DNA from: Fagopyrum homotropicum
Taxonomy: Eukaryota; Streptophyta; Magnoliopsida; Caryophyllales; Polygonaceae
DNA length: 64,000 nt
Direction: 5' to 3'
Assembly (NCBI GenBank): GCA_033239125.1
Contig: BSWB01000002.1
Coordinates: 6,233,001-6,297,000, forward strand
This document shows positions 9,996 to 20,458 of this stretch, piece after piece. Numbering within the stretch: position 1 is the stretch's first letter; each line of letters begins with the position of its first letter. The translations under genes were made by a program, and so were the position numbers. Below the pieces are notes generated by a model that had not been told where the DNA came from, searched no databases, and saw nothing but the letters and a program-made list of their open reading frames with translations.

Positions 9996-10372
9996 TTACT
10001 CCTCCTATTGCCAATTGGTTTTAGGATGGAACCCGAAGGTTAATGTGCATAGGTTCACTTGTGGCGTGTATCCCCTCCACGTCTTAAACCCGACGGATTT
10101 TAAAAAGATAAATTTAACAGTCAACCAACTTATCACTCACAAATTAGGGTTTTCATGGTAGGGTTTGTCCTTCTTGGTGGTATTTGATACTATTCTATGT
10201 TGTCTATAAAAGGACAAGTCTTCTTTTCTCTCCAATATATCTATGTTGGGTAAAATGTAGTCTTCATCAACCTTAATAGTTGCTTCTCTTATCTTTCCAC
10301 AACCCAACCCTAGCGGGTTTGAGTTGAGCTCTCCGGCTCGGCTCGTTGCCCTCGTGATAAGAACCGTGTTAC

Positions 10373-11338
10373 TAATACCACTGTTAATAACATAAATTCC
10401 ATTCTACTCCAGGGTGCAATATCATTAGTTATATCAGTTAAGTAATGCATCACTTAATACTAAAATCGTTATCATGTAATTGTATGCATCATATAAAATA
10501 TTTTTTTTAATATTGCGTTCACGTTTGTAAGTACATTTATATTAATACATTGTATCATTAATATTCGTAATATTTGCTATATATAATATATTTGTACATT
10601 TTGAAAAGAAAAAAAATTAACTCTAAGTTATAGCCACAAAGATGCTCGATAACGAGTCAATCGTATTTAAGTTCATTTGTCAATGTGTCCTAATTGCTTA
10701 AAGCAAAAGGCAAATTCTTGTCCACATACATGTGTATATATCTAACTATAAATTTATTATGATGTAGACGTTTACAGGTGTAACGGTTATACATTCTGCT
10801 TAACCAAAAAAAAAAACGGTTATACATTCTGATATCCGTTTGAAAATTTGGAGTTTATTGGAGTTGAAGATTAAATTGAAGTTTATGTTTAGCTGAAACT
10901 AATATCTATTGGATAACTGGTATATTTCTCCTTGTAGCTTATGAAATTATAATAACTAGAAAAAATTAACTCTAAGTAGGGAATTGAGAAGAAAGGCGGA
11001 AGGGGAGAAACTTTCATAAATATCGAATAGTGTGAAAATCAAAGTTGTTGAAATTACAGTTATTGAAAACAAATTAAGGAATGAATAAACCTAAAACGAT
11101 GAGGTATTATCTTCATATATAGCCTGAGAGATAAAACGTACAGGAAAAGTTTATGTTTTATGATCAACCAACGTAAATTGTGGAATTAGTAGCTTTTTTT
11201 GGTATTTTTGTTATTTTTTTAATTTGAGAAAACGTACCGGAGAAGTTTAGAACGTGATATACTAAACTTGTATCATTAATATTGTTTTAGATTTTGTTTT
11301 AATAAAAAAAAGAATTACTAGCTTGATTCTTGATATAC
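10373..11338. other. Intergenic DNA with R1 box
   Basis: No gene is seen. About 10410-10600 resembles 62890-63090, a dispersed non-coding repeat. R1 copy 3 is at about 10631-10742. The rest is AT-rich. Confidence 0.5.
10631..10742 (+). repeat. Dispersed box R1, copy 3
   Basis: It carries the blocks TAGCCACAAA, GATGCTCGATAACGAGTC, GTGTCCTAATTGCTTAAAGC and GTCCACATACATG in the same order as the other copies. Confidence 0.6.
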
Positions 11339-11341
11339 TAA

Positions 11342-11633
11342 GGGCCCGTTTGGTTCCAACTCCGGAAACGGAAACGGAATGGAAACGAATTTAGTCCATA
11401 TGTATATCCATATTCATGAAATTCTATGGAATCATTCCTTGTGTTTACATGCAAAATGCACTTGTCTCCACATATTTTGTTACCCTATAGGGTATCAAAA
11501 GTAATCAAATTCAACCTCAATTACTTCAATTCACAAGGAATGATTCCAACAACTTTCATGAATAAGGGTATACATATGGACTAGATTCGTTTCCATTCCG
11601 TTTCCGATTCCGGTGTTCAAACCAAACGGGCCC
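11342..11633. mobile_element. Tourist-like MITE (292 bp)
   Basis: The perfect terminal inverted repeats are GGGCCCGTTTGGTT and AACCAAACGGGCCC, and the similarity extends inward (CGGAAACGGAAACGGAATGG against its inverted partner). The TSD is TAA at 11339-11341 and 11634-11636. Non-coding. It is better preserved than the related copy at 6835-7107. Confidence 0.88.
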
Positions 11634-11636
11634 TAA

Positions 11637-13223
11637 AAGATTTAATATGAGAAAAACTGTGGAGGTCACGTCAACATTAGTATAGTGTGATGTACTTTAG
11701 TACTATATGTAGATTTAAACTCTCATAACTTAACATGCTCTTTTAAACACCCAACTTCTATCTTAGACTTTTATGCATCATTTTAACAAGCTTGATAAAT
11801 TCTTATAACCTTCTAAAATAGCTTTCTAAACAGACCCATGATGGTTAAGTTAACATAAAATAGTAGTATGGTCAATGAGTTAAAGTGATTGATTCTTAAG
11901 CAAAGATTTAAAAAATATATCACCCATACTGGCTGTTTCGTAATTTTTTTATCTAACCGAATCAAATTACTATGATTTATTTAGTATTAATTTTAATAAT
12001 TTAATAAAGTTTACTTATTTTTAGGGTTTATTTTCAAATCTTTGTTCTTAATCTAGCTCCCAAGAGTATAGGTTAAACCATTAATAATATTTATTGTATT
12101 AGCGAAATTTCCAACGCTTCAAATTTAGGATAGTTGATTCATTTAGAGCATCTTCATCCCAGAACTCTTCAAATGATTTCTTATCTGTTTTTTAATAATT
12201 TTTTATCCTTAAAATTATTTAAGTAAAATAGTTAAAGAAACTCCCAATGGAAAAAACTCCCAATGGAAAAAAAACACATATAGTATTGTGTAATATTTAT
12301 TAATGCACTACAAATTTTAAAAAAAATTGTATGAAAACAATGGTAGAATGGAGAGAGTTATATGAGAATAGAGCAAATAACGTTTTGAAAATACAAAATT
12401 AAAAATAAAAAGATAGATATAATTCTATTATAAAAAGTTTAAGAAGTAATAATACTTTGTCAAATATTGTGAATGAAAATAAGTTATAATGCCAAATATT
12501 GAGAATCCGATGGAGAATATTGTTTTTGCTCCTAAATAAATGCTAATCTATCTCAATGTAATCAACTCGTCGGTTCATTCAATATTTGGTAGGCAATATT
12601 CGCTGTGACTGTTTTTTTAATAATAAAAAAACGGTTAAATCAGTGTACCTTCTTGAGATAGTCTAACCTGAAAAATTCTTGAGTATGAGAATAAAAAATT
12701 TGGGATGAGTAGAATATGAAAGTCTTTTGAGATTAGTTGTTATCTTCACGTTTTAGTATTTATACTGAAATAATTATGCTAATAATATAGATTATTCATA
12801 TATCAACAAAAAAAATTGAGATCGGCCCTACTATAATCAAATTAGCCGAAGGATAAAAAAATTCAACAATAACTATACAACGAAAAAAAAGTATATATAT
12901 TTTCAAACTAACCAAAAAAAGAAAATGAAACCCGAAATTTCATCAACACAAATCCGTCATAACCAATATCATTCGGAAATAAAGGCGATCCGGTCCTAAA
13001 TAGTCGACAATTTGAATACAATTCGGTTTTACCAATGACTGACCCGACCCGACCCGACCATTCTCAAATAGTATGGTAGAGTTACAAAGTTTACTTTTAT
13101 CTAATTACATATCAACCAAATATTGAAACAACGGATGGGCAAACACATGCGCCTCTTATTAGGACACCTTCAACAATAAATGACCAAATAGTAAATGATC
13201 CATATGATCATAAAAAGTAATAC
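11637..13223. other. AT-rich intergenic DNA, no gene seen
   Basis: About 1.6 kb of AT-rich text without supportable ORFs. The last 100 bases are the 3' flank of the BAHD gene and match the flank of the copy at 7620-7668. Confidence 0.5.
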
Positions 13224-15893
13224 TTATGAATCAATGTCTTGATAGAAGTGTTTCTTGAACTTGTCGACATGAGCTACTTGCAAGCACAATACAACCACAA
13301 TGGACCCATCCTTGTTCAAGCTAGGTAGAACGAGCGAGGACCCATCAAGATCTCGAGCTATTGGCATAAAGTCGATGTGGTTTCCCCATCCGAAATCCAA
13401 ATCATGGTAATTAGGCAATGTCAACCAACTTATCACTCTCAAATTAGGGTTTCCATGGTAGGGTTTGTCCTTTTTAGTGGTATTTGATACTCTTCTATCT
13501 TGTCCATAAAATGACAAGTCTTCTTTTCTCTCCAATATATCCATGTTGGACCAAATGTAGTCTTCATCAACCTTGTTAGTTGCTTCTCTTATCTTTCCAC
13601 AAGCGAACCCTAGCGGGTTCGAGATGATCTCTCCAGCTCGGCTCACTGCCCTCATGATAAGAACCGTGTTACCTGTAGAGATTGGTAAACAAAAAGCCTA
13701 AATATTTCATTAATAAAAGAGTGTTTATATAGAGATTGGTAAACAAAAAGTCTAAATATTTCATTAATAAAAGAGTGTTTATATTCACGAATGTAAAGGG
13801 GTAAAACAGTAAACTAGCAATTAATGTCTGACTTTACCAAAGTAAGTTTGAGGTAAATCAATGATGTGAATTCGTCTGCGTGCATCAACTGCGATGGATA
13901 TTGAGGTTTCTTGCTCGTTCTCGTGTCGTCTAGCTTTACACAAACACCTCCAAATGTGAGCGGCAACCACTTCATAACGACTGAAACTGCGAGAAACACT
14001 GTCGCCGGTTTCGGTTAGGGTTGAAGATGCAACCTTCTTGAGTTCATCCAGTTGAGCCTTTGTTAATGGCAATGCTAACTTCACGGTCTCCTTCTTCCGT
14101 TCTTCTACGCTGTATTGGTTGCCCAACAACAACGGTGGATCATTGAACTCGGTGTGATCGGAGAAGCTTAGTTGCGGATCACTATTAGGCCTCTCTCTTT
14201 GTTTGAAGATTGTTCGATCAAGGTAGGGGGCTTCCTTCATTGACTCTCCATGAGCAAGTCTAAATGTATTGGATATGTAAAGTGTCATAACTAAATATAA
14301 AGGAAATTTCGGACGGTACCCTTATGCTTTTGGATTTTCCGAATTTTGCCTAATAGTTTTTTTGAGTTCGGATGATACCCTTAACATTACGTTGTTTTCC
14401 GAATTTTGCCCAAATTTATTAAAAATTTTCAAATTCCATTAAAAATATAAAAAAAATAAAGTAAAATTGAAAAATAAAAAATAAAATATAAAGATTGATT
14501 GATTTATTTTAATAATAAAATTAAAACAGTGACTTTTTAAAATTTTTTTAAAAAGAATCCTTATTTATATATTTTTTGAATAAAGTATAACATTTATGTT
14601 TTTAGATTTTGTTAAAAAAAAGCTAATCCAATTTATTTATTTTTTAAAATAAAATAAAACACTAATTTTTTTAATTTTGTAAAAATTATCTGATTGATTT
14701 ATTTTTAAACTAGTGTAAAATACTGACTTTTTGAAAAAAAATTACTGTTTTCTTTAATTTTAAAATAAATAAATCATTCTTTTTATTTTAATTTATTTTT
14801 CAATTACTTTATTTTCTTTATATTTTTAACAGAATTTGAAATTTTTAATGAATTTGGGCAAAATTTGGATAACAACGAAAACTTAAGATACCATCCGAAC
14901 TCGAAAAAACTGTTGGGCAAAATCTGAAAAATCCTAAAACACGAGGGTATTATCCGGAATTTCCTTAAATATAAGAATAAAACGATGGTATATAAGATTG
15001 GTCAACTCGGTTTTAAAATTTATGTGAAACTTTACGTGATAATAAAATTATTTGATCTCGAATTCTTACTTATTATTAGAAGCCGGCCAGTTATCTTGAA
15101 TAATAGTTTTTGCTTTTATAGGGTCGAGTGAAGAGATGTTTTATGGTGTGAATTACGTGGATCGATTTCAGTGGACTATCGTCACGTGGTTCTCTAAACA
15201 TTATCGTAGGTGTGTATATGCACGTTAGGGTTAAGTCCGATATAAGTTCAAAAATTATATTTCATCATAAAATCAATTGATAATTAAAATGGTACGTCTC
15301 CAAACATTATCGTAGGTGTGTACATGCACGTTAGGGTAAGATCCATGTTAACAAGTAGCACATACGTACCTAGCCCATTCAGAGAAGAAGTGAAAGGCAC
15401 TCTGGCCATCAACCACGGCATGAGAAGTAGAAATCCCCAACGTCACCCCACCACACTTAAACCTCGTCACCTGCACAACCAACAACGGTGTCTCCTCCAC
15501 CGGACACCGCTCATTATCCACCTCCGGCACCAACCGCCCAAGCTTCACGGAATCGAAATCCCGAAAATAACTCATATCTCCGTCACACTCGGCTTCCACC
15601 ACCTCCGCTCCCTTACCATTACAATCTATCTCCAACCGGTGACCACCCTCGAGCCACCTCAGCCTCCCGGCAAACGGGCTGAAGTGGGCCAAGGCCCGGC
15701 CCAATGAGCTTTTGAGATTTTCAACCTTGGATGACCATTCTTGGGAGTCTGGTTTATAGAAGTAGATGAGCCTGGCGTTTAGGACGCCGAAGATCTGATC
15801 CCAAGCCGTCATGTACAGCGGGCCTTCGTACGCCGGAGCTCCATCGGGCTTCACCGTGTGAGTGCCGACGATGGTAATGTTTGTTACATCCAT
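13224..15893 (-). CDS. BAHD acyltransferase, spermidine hydroxycinnamoyl transferase-like (intact, three exons)
   Basis: Exons are 15370-15893, 13838-14259 and 13224-13672. They give 464 aa, normal for BAHD enzymes. Intron 1 runs from AG/GTACGT to TTTAG/A. Intron 2 runs from TTTG/GTAAAG to CTACAG/G. Phases agree. The HxxxD catalytic motif is HAVVDG (H158-D162), and the structural DFGWG motif is at residues 408-412. Conserved family segments include AGRLRW (75-80) and SWLTLP near 397-402. These cytosolic enzymes move an acyl group from acyl-CoA to an amine or alcohol. Overall resemblance is closest to spermidine hydroxycinnamoyl transferases, so an amine acceptor is likely but unproven. The start ATG follows AATAAA, with no in-frame alternative downstream. 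Two broken relatives lie nearby. Confidence 0.9.
13677..13784. repeat. 54-bp tandem duplication in BAHD intron 2
   Basis: The unit starts AGAGATTGGTAAAC and ends GTGTTTATAT. It occurs at 13677-13730 and 13731-13784 with one mismatch. The related copy at 19 kb has a single unit, so the duplication occurred after the copies split. It lies just inside the acceptor side of intron 2. Confidence 0.9.
14300..14966. mobile_element. Foldback MITE inside BAHD intron 1 (667 bp)
   Basis: The ends are AAGGAAATTTCGG and CCGGAATTTCCTT, flanked by the perfect 7-bp TSD AAATATA (14293-14299, 14967-14973). Inverted similarity continues far inward: GTTCGGATGATACC pairs with the inverse of GATACCATCCGAAC, and TTTTGCCCAAATTTATTAAA with its partner on the other side. 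Most of the element is therefore one long imperfect hairpin. Non-coding and very AT-rich in the centre. The superfamily is uncertain. Confidence 0.85.
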
Positions 15894-15930
15894 TTTATTA
15901 GTTGAAGAAATGGAGATAGAGAGGAATATG

Positions 15931-15938
15931 TATATATA
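15931..15938 (-). promoter_or_regulatory. Candidate TATA box of the BAHD gene
   Basis: TATATATA lies about 40 bases upstream of the ATG on the minus strand, which would leave a very short leader. A second candidate (TATATAAG on the plus text near 16139-16147, read inverted) lies about 250 bases upstream. The sequence does not decide between them. Confidence 0.4.
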
Positions 15939-16607
15939 CAACGTGAATGAACATGATCAATCATACGTATAATGTTTTATTAGGCATTTCACCTAACAAA
16001 AACTTATGCCTACTATTCTTTTGTTCTTGTGTGGACAATTTTGTTTAGTCTTGTTTAAATTTGTAACAGACAAGTAGATTTGTGGCTTTGAGTAAAGTAC
16101 GTTCATTGAGATGTTCCGATTGTCCAACATCGGCCATACTATATAAGTATAACATATAAAGCCAATGATTATCATATAAGATGGACTGGTTACTCTTCCT
16201 ATAACCAAGTGATTTTAAGACGGAATCTTGTTAGGTTTATGTGATGAGCTTGTTCAAGATAATAATTGTTAGGTTTATGTGATGAGCTTGTTCAAGATAA
16301 TAAGATCTCATATCGAAAGTGAGAATATTTTGAGGTTGGTGGACTATTCCTTAAAATGGAACTCCGTTGGGTTTAAATATGTTCATATTTAACTCGTTTA
16401 GAAAATACACGAGCCCGAGTCAAGTTTTTAATGAGCCGAACCCGAGTAACTTATATCATGTAACAACCCTATAGCCTGCCGGATGTATGATCGGAGCCAC
16501 CTAACCAGCATCCTGTAAGTTCATTTACTTGCTTATTCATATTGGGAAAAAAAATGTTATATATATTGTTTTTATATATTTAAAAAACAAAATGTATATT
16601 ATTATTA
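15939..16607. other. BAHD upstream region, no other gene
   Basis: This is the presumed promoter region of the minus-strand BAHD gene. It contains a TTGAGATGTTCC / CCAACATCGG segment (about 16107-16140) resembling the start of the 198-bp LTR. It also holds a 38-bp tandem duplication at 16227-16302. Confidence 0.5.
16227..16302. repeat. 38-bp tandem duplication
   Basis: The unit TTGTTAGGTTTATGTGATGA... ending CAAGATAATA occurs at 16227-16264 and 16265-16302 with one difference. Non-coding. Confidence 0.85.
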
Positions 16608-17045
16608 TTATTTTTTTTTTGTTAGAAGGAGGTCCGATATCCTCCGCGCATCTAACCGCGCTTATATGATTGAAAGAGGGATGCGTTGTCATCAAATGGG
16701 GATAATTTGATCCCTAAAAGTAATATTAATAATATCAACTATACCCTCGGGAGGGTAAAAACAAGACATGAAAACCATTGTCAAAGTTGAAAACGATGTT
16801 AGGTAGGAAATCCGCAACATAATTCACTTCATTGAAAATATGACAAGTTTGGATAGTACAAGGTCTTTGCAATTGCCTGGAAAATATGGAAAGTTTGGAT
16901 AGTCGCCAATGTCTTTGCAAATAGTCCTGATATCTTTTAATCAGACCGGATAGGGGATGACATCGGGGACTATTTTTATTCAACAAAGTTACGACAAGTT
17001 GTGAAATCATTTTAAGGATCACACGCCTTGCCCCTTGCTCCAAGA
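16608..17045 (-). mobile_element. 5'-truncated LINE with RNase H end and poly(A)
   Basis: The minus strand reads a terminal RNase H segment (CHIFNEVNYVADFLPN, then FDNGFHVLFLP) typical of plant L1-type LINEs. A 3' UTR follows, containing GGACCTCCTTCTAAC and leading into an A-rich tail (T-run 16608-16620 on the plus text). Everything upstream of the RNase H end is missing, as expected for a 5'-truncated insertion. The ORF spans 16735-17043. Confidence 0.75.
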
Positions 17046-17838
17046 AATTTCAAGTCCATGCTAAATACCCCATAGTGTAAAAGTTAGGATTGTCGAATCT
17101 AATTAATGATGATTAAGGGTGATTAACTTAATCAGTGATATTAATTGACCCATAACTCGTGAATAGTCCGTAATTGATGAGTATAGATCCCACTTATGTT
17201 TTTTTTTATTGGAATTGACCTTTATAGGGAAAATTTTACTTTTTCCTTCGGGTAATTATTTTTACCTTTGTTGTTATTTGGAAACTCCAATAAATAAAGT
17301 TTTTTTTTGGTAGTGTCCAATAAATAAAGTTGTAGTGGAGAGAAATAATCGAGACATCGGATATGTCATATATATGAATTAATATGAAAAGATAAAACGG
17401 TTAAAAGAATCGTTATTATGATTTTTAACGGTTAAGAAATGCGGTTTAGGAACGCCCATTTTCCGAGAAAGTTATGGAATAATTATTCTGATAATATTCC
17501 AAATTTTCTATTTGAGTTTCACAGAGTTTGAAGACCAAAAAAATATAACCGCATTTCAAGTAAATGATCTAGATAAGTTTTGTATATAGTACTATATATT
17601 ATAATATAATATTTATATATAAATCAAAAGTGAGGAGCGATATATCTTCAATCTTAATCCTCCAATTATATATATATATATATATAATTATTAGATAAAT
17701 AAAACACCACTCACGCGTCCTAATATTAAAAAACAAACCATACCCGACCCCTACCGTCTCCCTCTCCCTCCCTCCCTCCCTCTGCGATATACTGCGATTT
17801 CTAGATTCTCGAGAAACGACCGGCGATTTCTAGGGTGC
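17046..17838. other. AT-rich intergenic DNA
   Basis: No gene is seen. It contains a TA dinucleotide run near 17669-17688 and a CT-rich stretch (17757-17782) that may be the old 5' UTR of the adjoining CASP-like relic. Confidence 0.5.
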
Positions 17839-18125
17839 AATTCAGCGGCGACGAGGCATCGAGGCAACTCCCGCTCCTCCTCCGATTACGATTCCGACTC
17901 CCTCCACTTGTACGACTTCGACGCGTTCAGGTCAGTTTTCACACAATGTTACAAGTTCAGGGAAACTGAAATCTGTGGTTTGGAAACAGATTCGTGCTTG
18001 CAGCTGGGGCCATTGTCGCTCTCTACTCTCTATTCGAAACGGTGACTTCAATTTGGGAGATCAGCAGAGACACCACTCTCCTTCCTGAATTCATCCAAGT
18101 TTGATTCGACTTCGACCACGATCAG
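17839..18125 (+). pseudogene. CASP-like protein (CASPL4-type) gene relic
   Basis: Two exon-like pieces, 17839-17930 and 17990-18125, are separated by a 59-bp GT-AG intron. The first reads NSRSSSDYDSDSLHLYDFDAF, shown here in two parts: NSRSSSDYDSD and SLHLYDFDAF. The second reads FVLAAGAIVALYSLFE and continues through SIWEISRDTTLLPEF to FDFDHDQ. This matches the membrane-entry region of plant CASP-like 4 proteins (MARVEL-related four-helix membrane proteins). An in-frame TGA at 18102-18104 falls where the family has tryptophan. A donor site (CAG/GTAATT) follows, but no later exon is recognisable. The Helitron at 18261 lies in what would be intron 2. Most likely a truncated pseudogene. Confidence 0.7.
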
Positions 18126-18260
18126 GTAATTTCCCCTCCCAAACCCTAGAAAACCAGAATTCTAGACCGATATTAAATTGGTCATAATATCTTACCAAAT
18201 TTCATCATTAAGGTCATCATGGTAATATGGTGTATTCTATGACCCCTTATATATACCAAA

Positions 18261-18668
18261 TCTATATATACTACTAAACTAGACTACACTAATGCTGACG
18301 TGGCGCCTCCGGGTTTTTTTCCGGATTAAATCTTTTATTAAATCAAGAATTAAGCCATAAAACCTTTTTTTTACTAAAACAAAATCTAATAAGAAATCTT
18401 TTTTCAACTAATCTTCGTCTAAATTTTTAGGTTATTCCCTATGTTTTCAATCATCACACTCATTCTGCTATTGTTTATTCATTCCTTAATTTGTTTTCAA
18501 TAACTATTATTTCAACAACTTTGGTTGTCACTATTCCATGTTTATGAAAGTCTCTTCCATTCCGCCTTTCTTCTCACTTAGTTACTCGTAGACAGATCTT
18601 TCGAGATATACTTGTGAAGATCCATCAATATTTAAATATACCCGCACAAGGTGCGGGATATAAACTAG
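18261..18668 (+). mobile_element. Short non-autonomous Helitron (408 bp)
   Basis: It starts TCTATATATACTACTAAAC after an A (18260) and ends CTAG before a T (18669), the usual A-T insertion site. A GC hairpin (CCCGCACAAGGTGCGGG, 18641-18657) lies 7 bases before the CTAG end. There is no TIR, no TSD and no coding capacity. All features fit the plant Helitron pattern. Helicase and Rep would come from an autonomous element elsewhere. Confidence 0.85.
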
Positions 18669-18710
18669 TAATAAGAAAATAAATAATCACACTAAACAAA
18701 TCTTGTACAC

Positions 18711-18908
18711 TAAGGTCTTGTTTGGAAGCGCGAAGAATTATTTCCGGTAACGGAATGATTCCGAATCAATAAAAAACTATGTTTGTTTAGAAGTCTTTTA
18801 ACATGTGAAAGTAATCCCATTATTTTCATTTCCTTTTCGATTCTTACCCTTATCCAATTCCATTCCGTTTTTATTAATATTTCACCGCTCTAACCAAACG
18901 GATTGAAC
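18711..18908. mobile_element. Degenerate Tourist-like MITE
   Basis: The left end AAGGTCTTGTTTGGAAGCG and right end CACCGCTCTAACCAAACGG resemble the ends of the pair at 46010-46609. The interior (CCGGTAACGGAATGATTCC, ATTCCATTCCG) also matches. The ends have decayed and no clean TSD is visible. Confidence 0.6.
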
Positions 18909-19211
18909 ACTAACAATAAATACCAATGACCAACATAGTTTCTTGCTGGTTTATGTTGTAAATTCTCAATTGTTTCATTTGAGATTTGATGTGAATTATA
19001 ATTTCATATTTTCTGATATAAAATTTTCTCTTGCAAGCTCTCTAATCAACATGAAAAAAGTTAAACACTACTCATCACAAACTTTTACTTCAATTGACAA
19101 ACTTAATACAAATATGCACCTCTTATTAGGATTCCTTTAACAATGACCAAATTGTAAACACACAATAGGGTCCCCATGATGGACTTTGCCACCGGACTTT
19201 TCCCACCGGTA
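18909..19211. other. Spacer next to the third BAHD copy
   Basis: No gene. The segment 19110-19160 resembles the 3' flank of the other BAHD copies (CTCTTATTAGGA, CAATGACCAAAT). A GC-richer stretch with two CCGGTATTA blocks (19192-19240) has replaced the end of the pseudogene. Confidence 0.5.
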
Positions 19212-19664
19212 TTACAAACGACTTTGGCCGCCGGTATTAGAAACAACATAGAAGTGTTTCTTGAACTTGTCCACATGAGCCACTTGCAAGCACAAAATAA
19301 CAACAATGGATCCATCCTTCTCCAAGCTAGGTAGAACAAGCGAGGACCCATCCAGATCGCGAGCTATTGGCATGAAGTCGATCTGGTTTCCCCACCCGAA
19401 ATCCATATCATGGTAATTAGGCAATGTCAACCAGCTTATCACTCTCAAATTAGGGTTTGTCCTTCTTGGTGGTATTTGATACTCTTCTATCTTGTCCATA
19501 AAAGGACAAGTCTTCTTTTCTCTCCAATATATCCATGTTGGACCAAATGTAGTCTTCATCAACCTTATTAGTTGCTTCTCTTATCTTTCCACAAGCGAAC
19601 CCTAGCGGGTTCGAGATGAGTTCTCCGGCTCGGCTCACTGCCCTCATGATAAGAACCGTGTTAC
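19212..19664 (-). pseudogene. BAHD acyltransferase pseudogene, exon 3 only
   Basis: This is nearly the same as exon 3 of the intact gene, with SRAGEL, CGKIREAT, an intact DFGWG and the CLQVAHVDKFKKHF end. A 14-bp deletion near 19454 between two AGGGTTT repeats shifts the frame upstream of DFGWG. The last residues are replaced by unrelated sequence. The acceptor (CCACAG/G) and about 90 bp of intron 2 are retained up to about 19755, after which homology stops. Exons 1 and 2 are missing. The event looks like a 3'-partial duplication, since decayed. Confidence 0.88.
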
Positions 19665-19755
19665 CTGTGGAGATGGTAAATAAAAAGCCTAAATATTTCA
19701 TCGATCTAAGAGTGTTTATATTCACGAATGTAAAGGGGTAAAACAGTAACTACGA

Positions 19756-20458
19756 ATAATCTACTCAACCAACAATAACTACGAATTATACATTAAATGA
19801 TATGGCACATTCATAACAAAACTGATAATAATTACGAATTTGTTCTCATGTTCTCACGTTAGGGGGTGTTCTCACACAATCCATACTCTATATATATATA
19901 TATATATATATAAATCATGTAACTAATCATAGTTTAGTCAAAAGGAAGGGCAAAAAAACATAACTGCTCCATACACATTATTCACGTCACGTGAAAACAT
20001 GACATAGGGTAATCTAGTTGGATACTCTCTCCCTTTGATCTAATTATTTTTCTTATGTCCAATAGATCTCTTTAAATCATTGTTAAAAGTATGCGTAATT
20101 AATGAAAAGTATTGCATTATGCAATGATTTAATATACTATTAATTATATTTGTTAGGTGGCCAAATAAATTGTATTCGATGTAGACATGTTTTTAGTGAA
20201 AATGGAAAAAGTTGACAGCCAGGAAAAGATATTATTATTTGTTACAAGTAGAATCGTACAATTACAAATAACATTTGACATTTTTTTTCCTGGGTTAAGC
20301 ATCTCAATGTCTTTATAACTCGTCCATAGTTTTTCGACGGGTTTTCCATCTCTTTTTTCTTTTTAGCCAATCCCCGAAATACGTCATCAAAATGGAGCTA
20401 CTTTGATACCTTCTTAATTTTTCTTATATCTGTCTTGAGACCAAACGACATGAATGAC
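19756..20458. other. AT-rich intergenic DNA, no gene seen
   Basis: It contains a TA dinucleotide run (about 19888-19912). No ORF or element boundary is supported until the LTR at 20459. Confidence 0.5.

Larger units (their letters stand above)
7909..10119 (+). mobile_element. 198-bp solo LTR, interrupted by a second element
   Basis: The ends are TGTTGAGATGTG (left) and AAATTTAACA (right), flanked by the perfect TSD GTCAA at 7904-7908 and 10120-10124, inside the BAHD exon. Subtracting the inner insertion (7988-9995 plus one 5-bp TSD) leaves 198 bp. It includes a CCCACATCG motif and TATAAACCC. TG...CA ends, 5-bp TSD and small size fit a solo LTR of a TRIM or short copia family. Text resembling its start occurs near 54764. 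The strand is arbitrary. Confidence 0.75.
7669..10372 (-). pseudogene. BAHD acyltransferase pseudogene, exon 3, split by nested LTR insertions
   Basis: The two outer parts, 10125-10372 and 7669-7908, together correspond to exon 3 of the intact BAHD gene at 13224-13672. The 5' part reads the SRAGEL, NPLG and CGKIREAT segments. The 3' part carries DFRWGNHIDF in place of DFGWG, so the conserved glycine is replaced by arginine. A frameshift follows KDG. The splice acceptor is lost (TATTAG in place of CTACAG). Exons 1 and 2 are not found upstream. Between the halves sits a solo LTR with TSD GTCAA (7904-7908, 10120-10124), itself split by another element. The gene copy is dead. Confidence 0.85.

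Noticed and set aside
13821..14288. Separate gene starting MTLYISNTF
   Set aside because: Its first residues are read-through of intron 1 sequence. The true exon starts at 14259 after an AG acceptor, and the rest is BAHD exon 2.
15318..15707. Plus-strand 129-codon ORF
   Set aside because: It is antisense to BAHD exon 1, whose splice sites and motifs are fully consistent on the minus strand.
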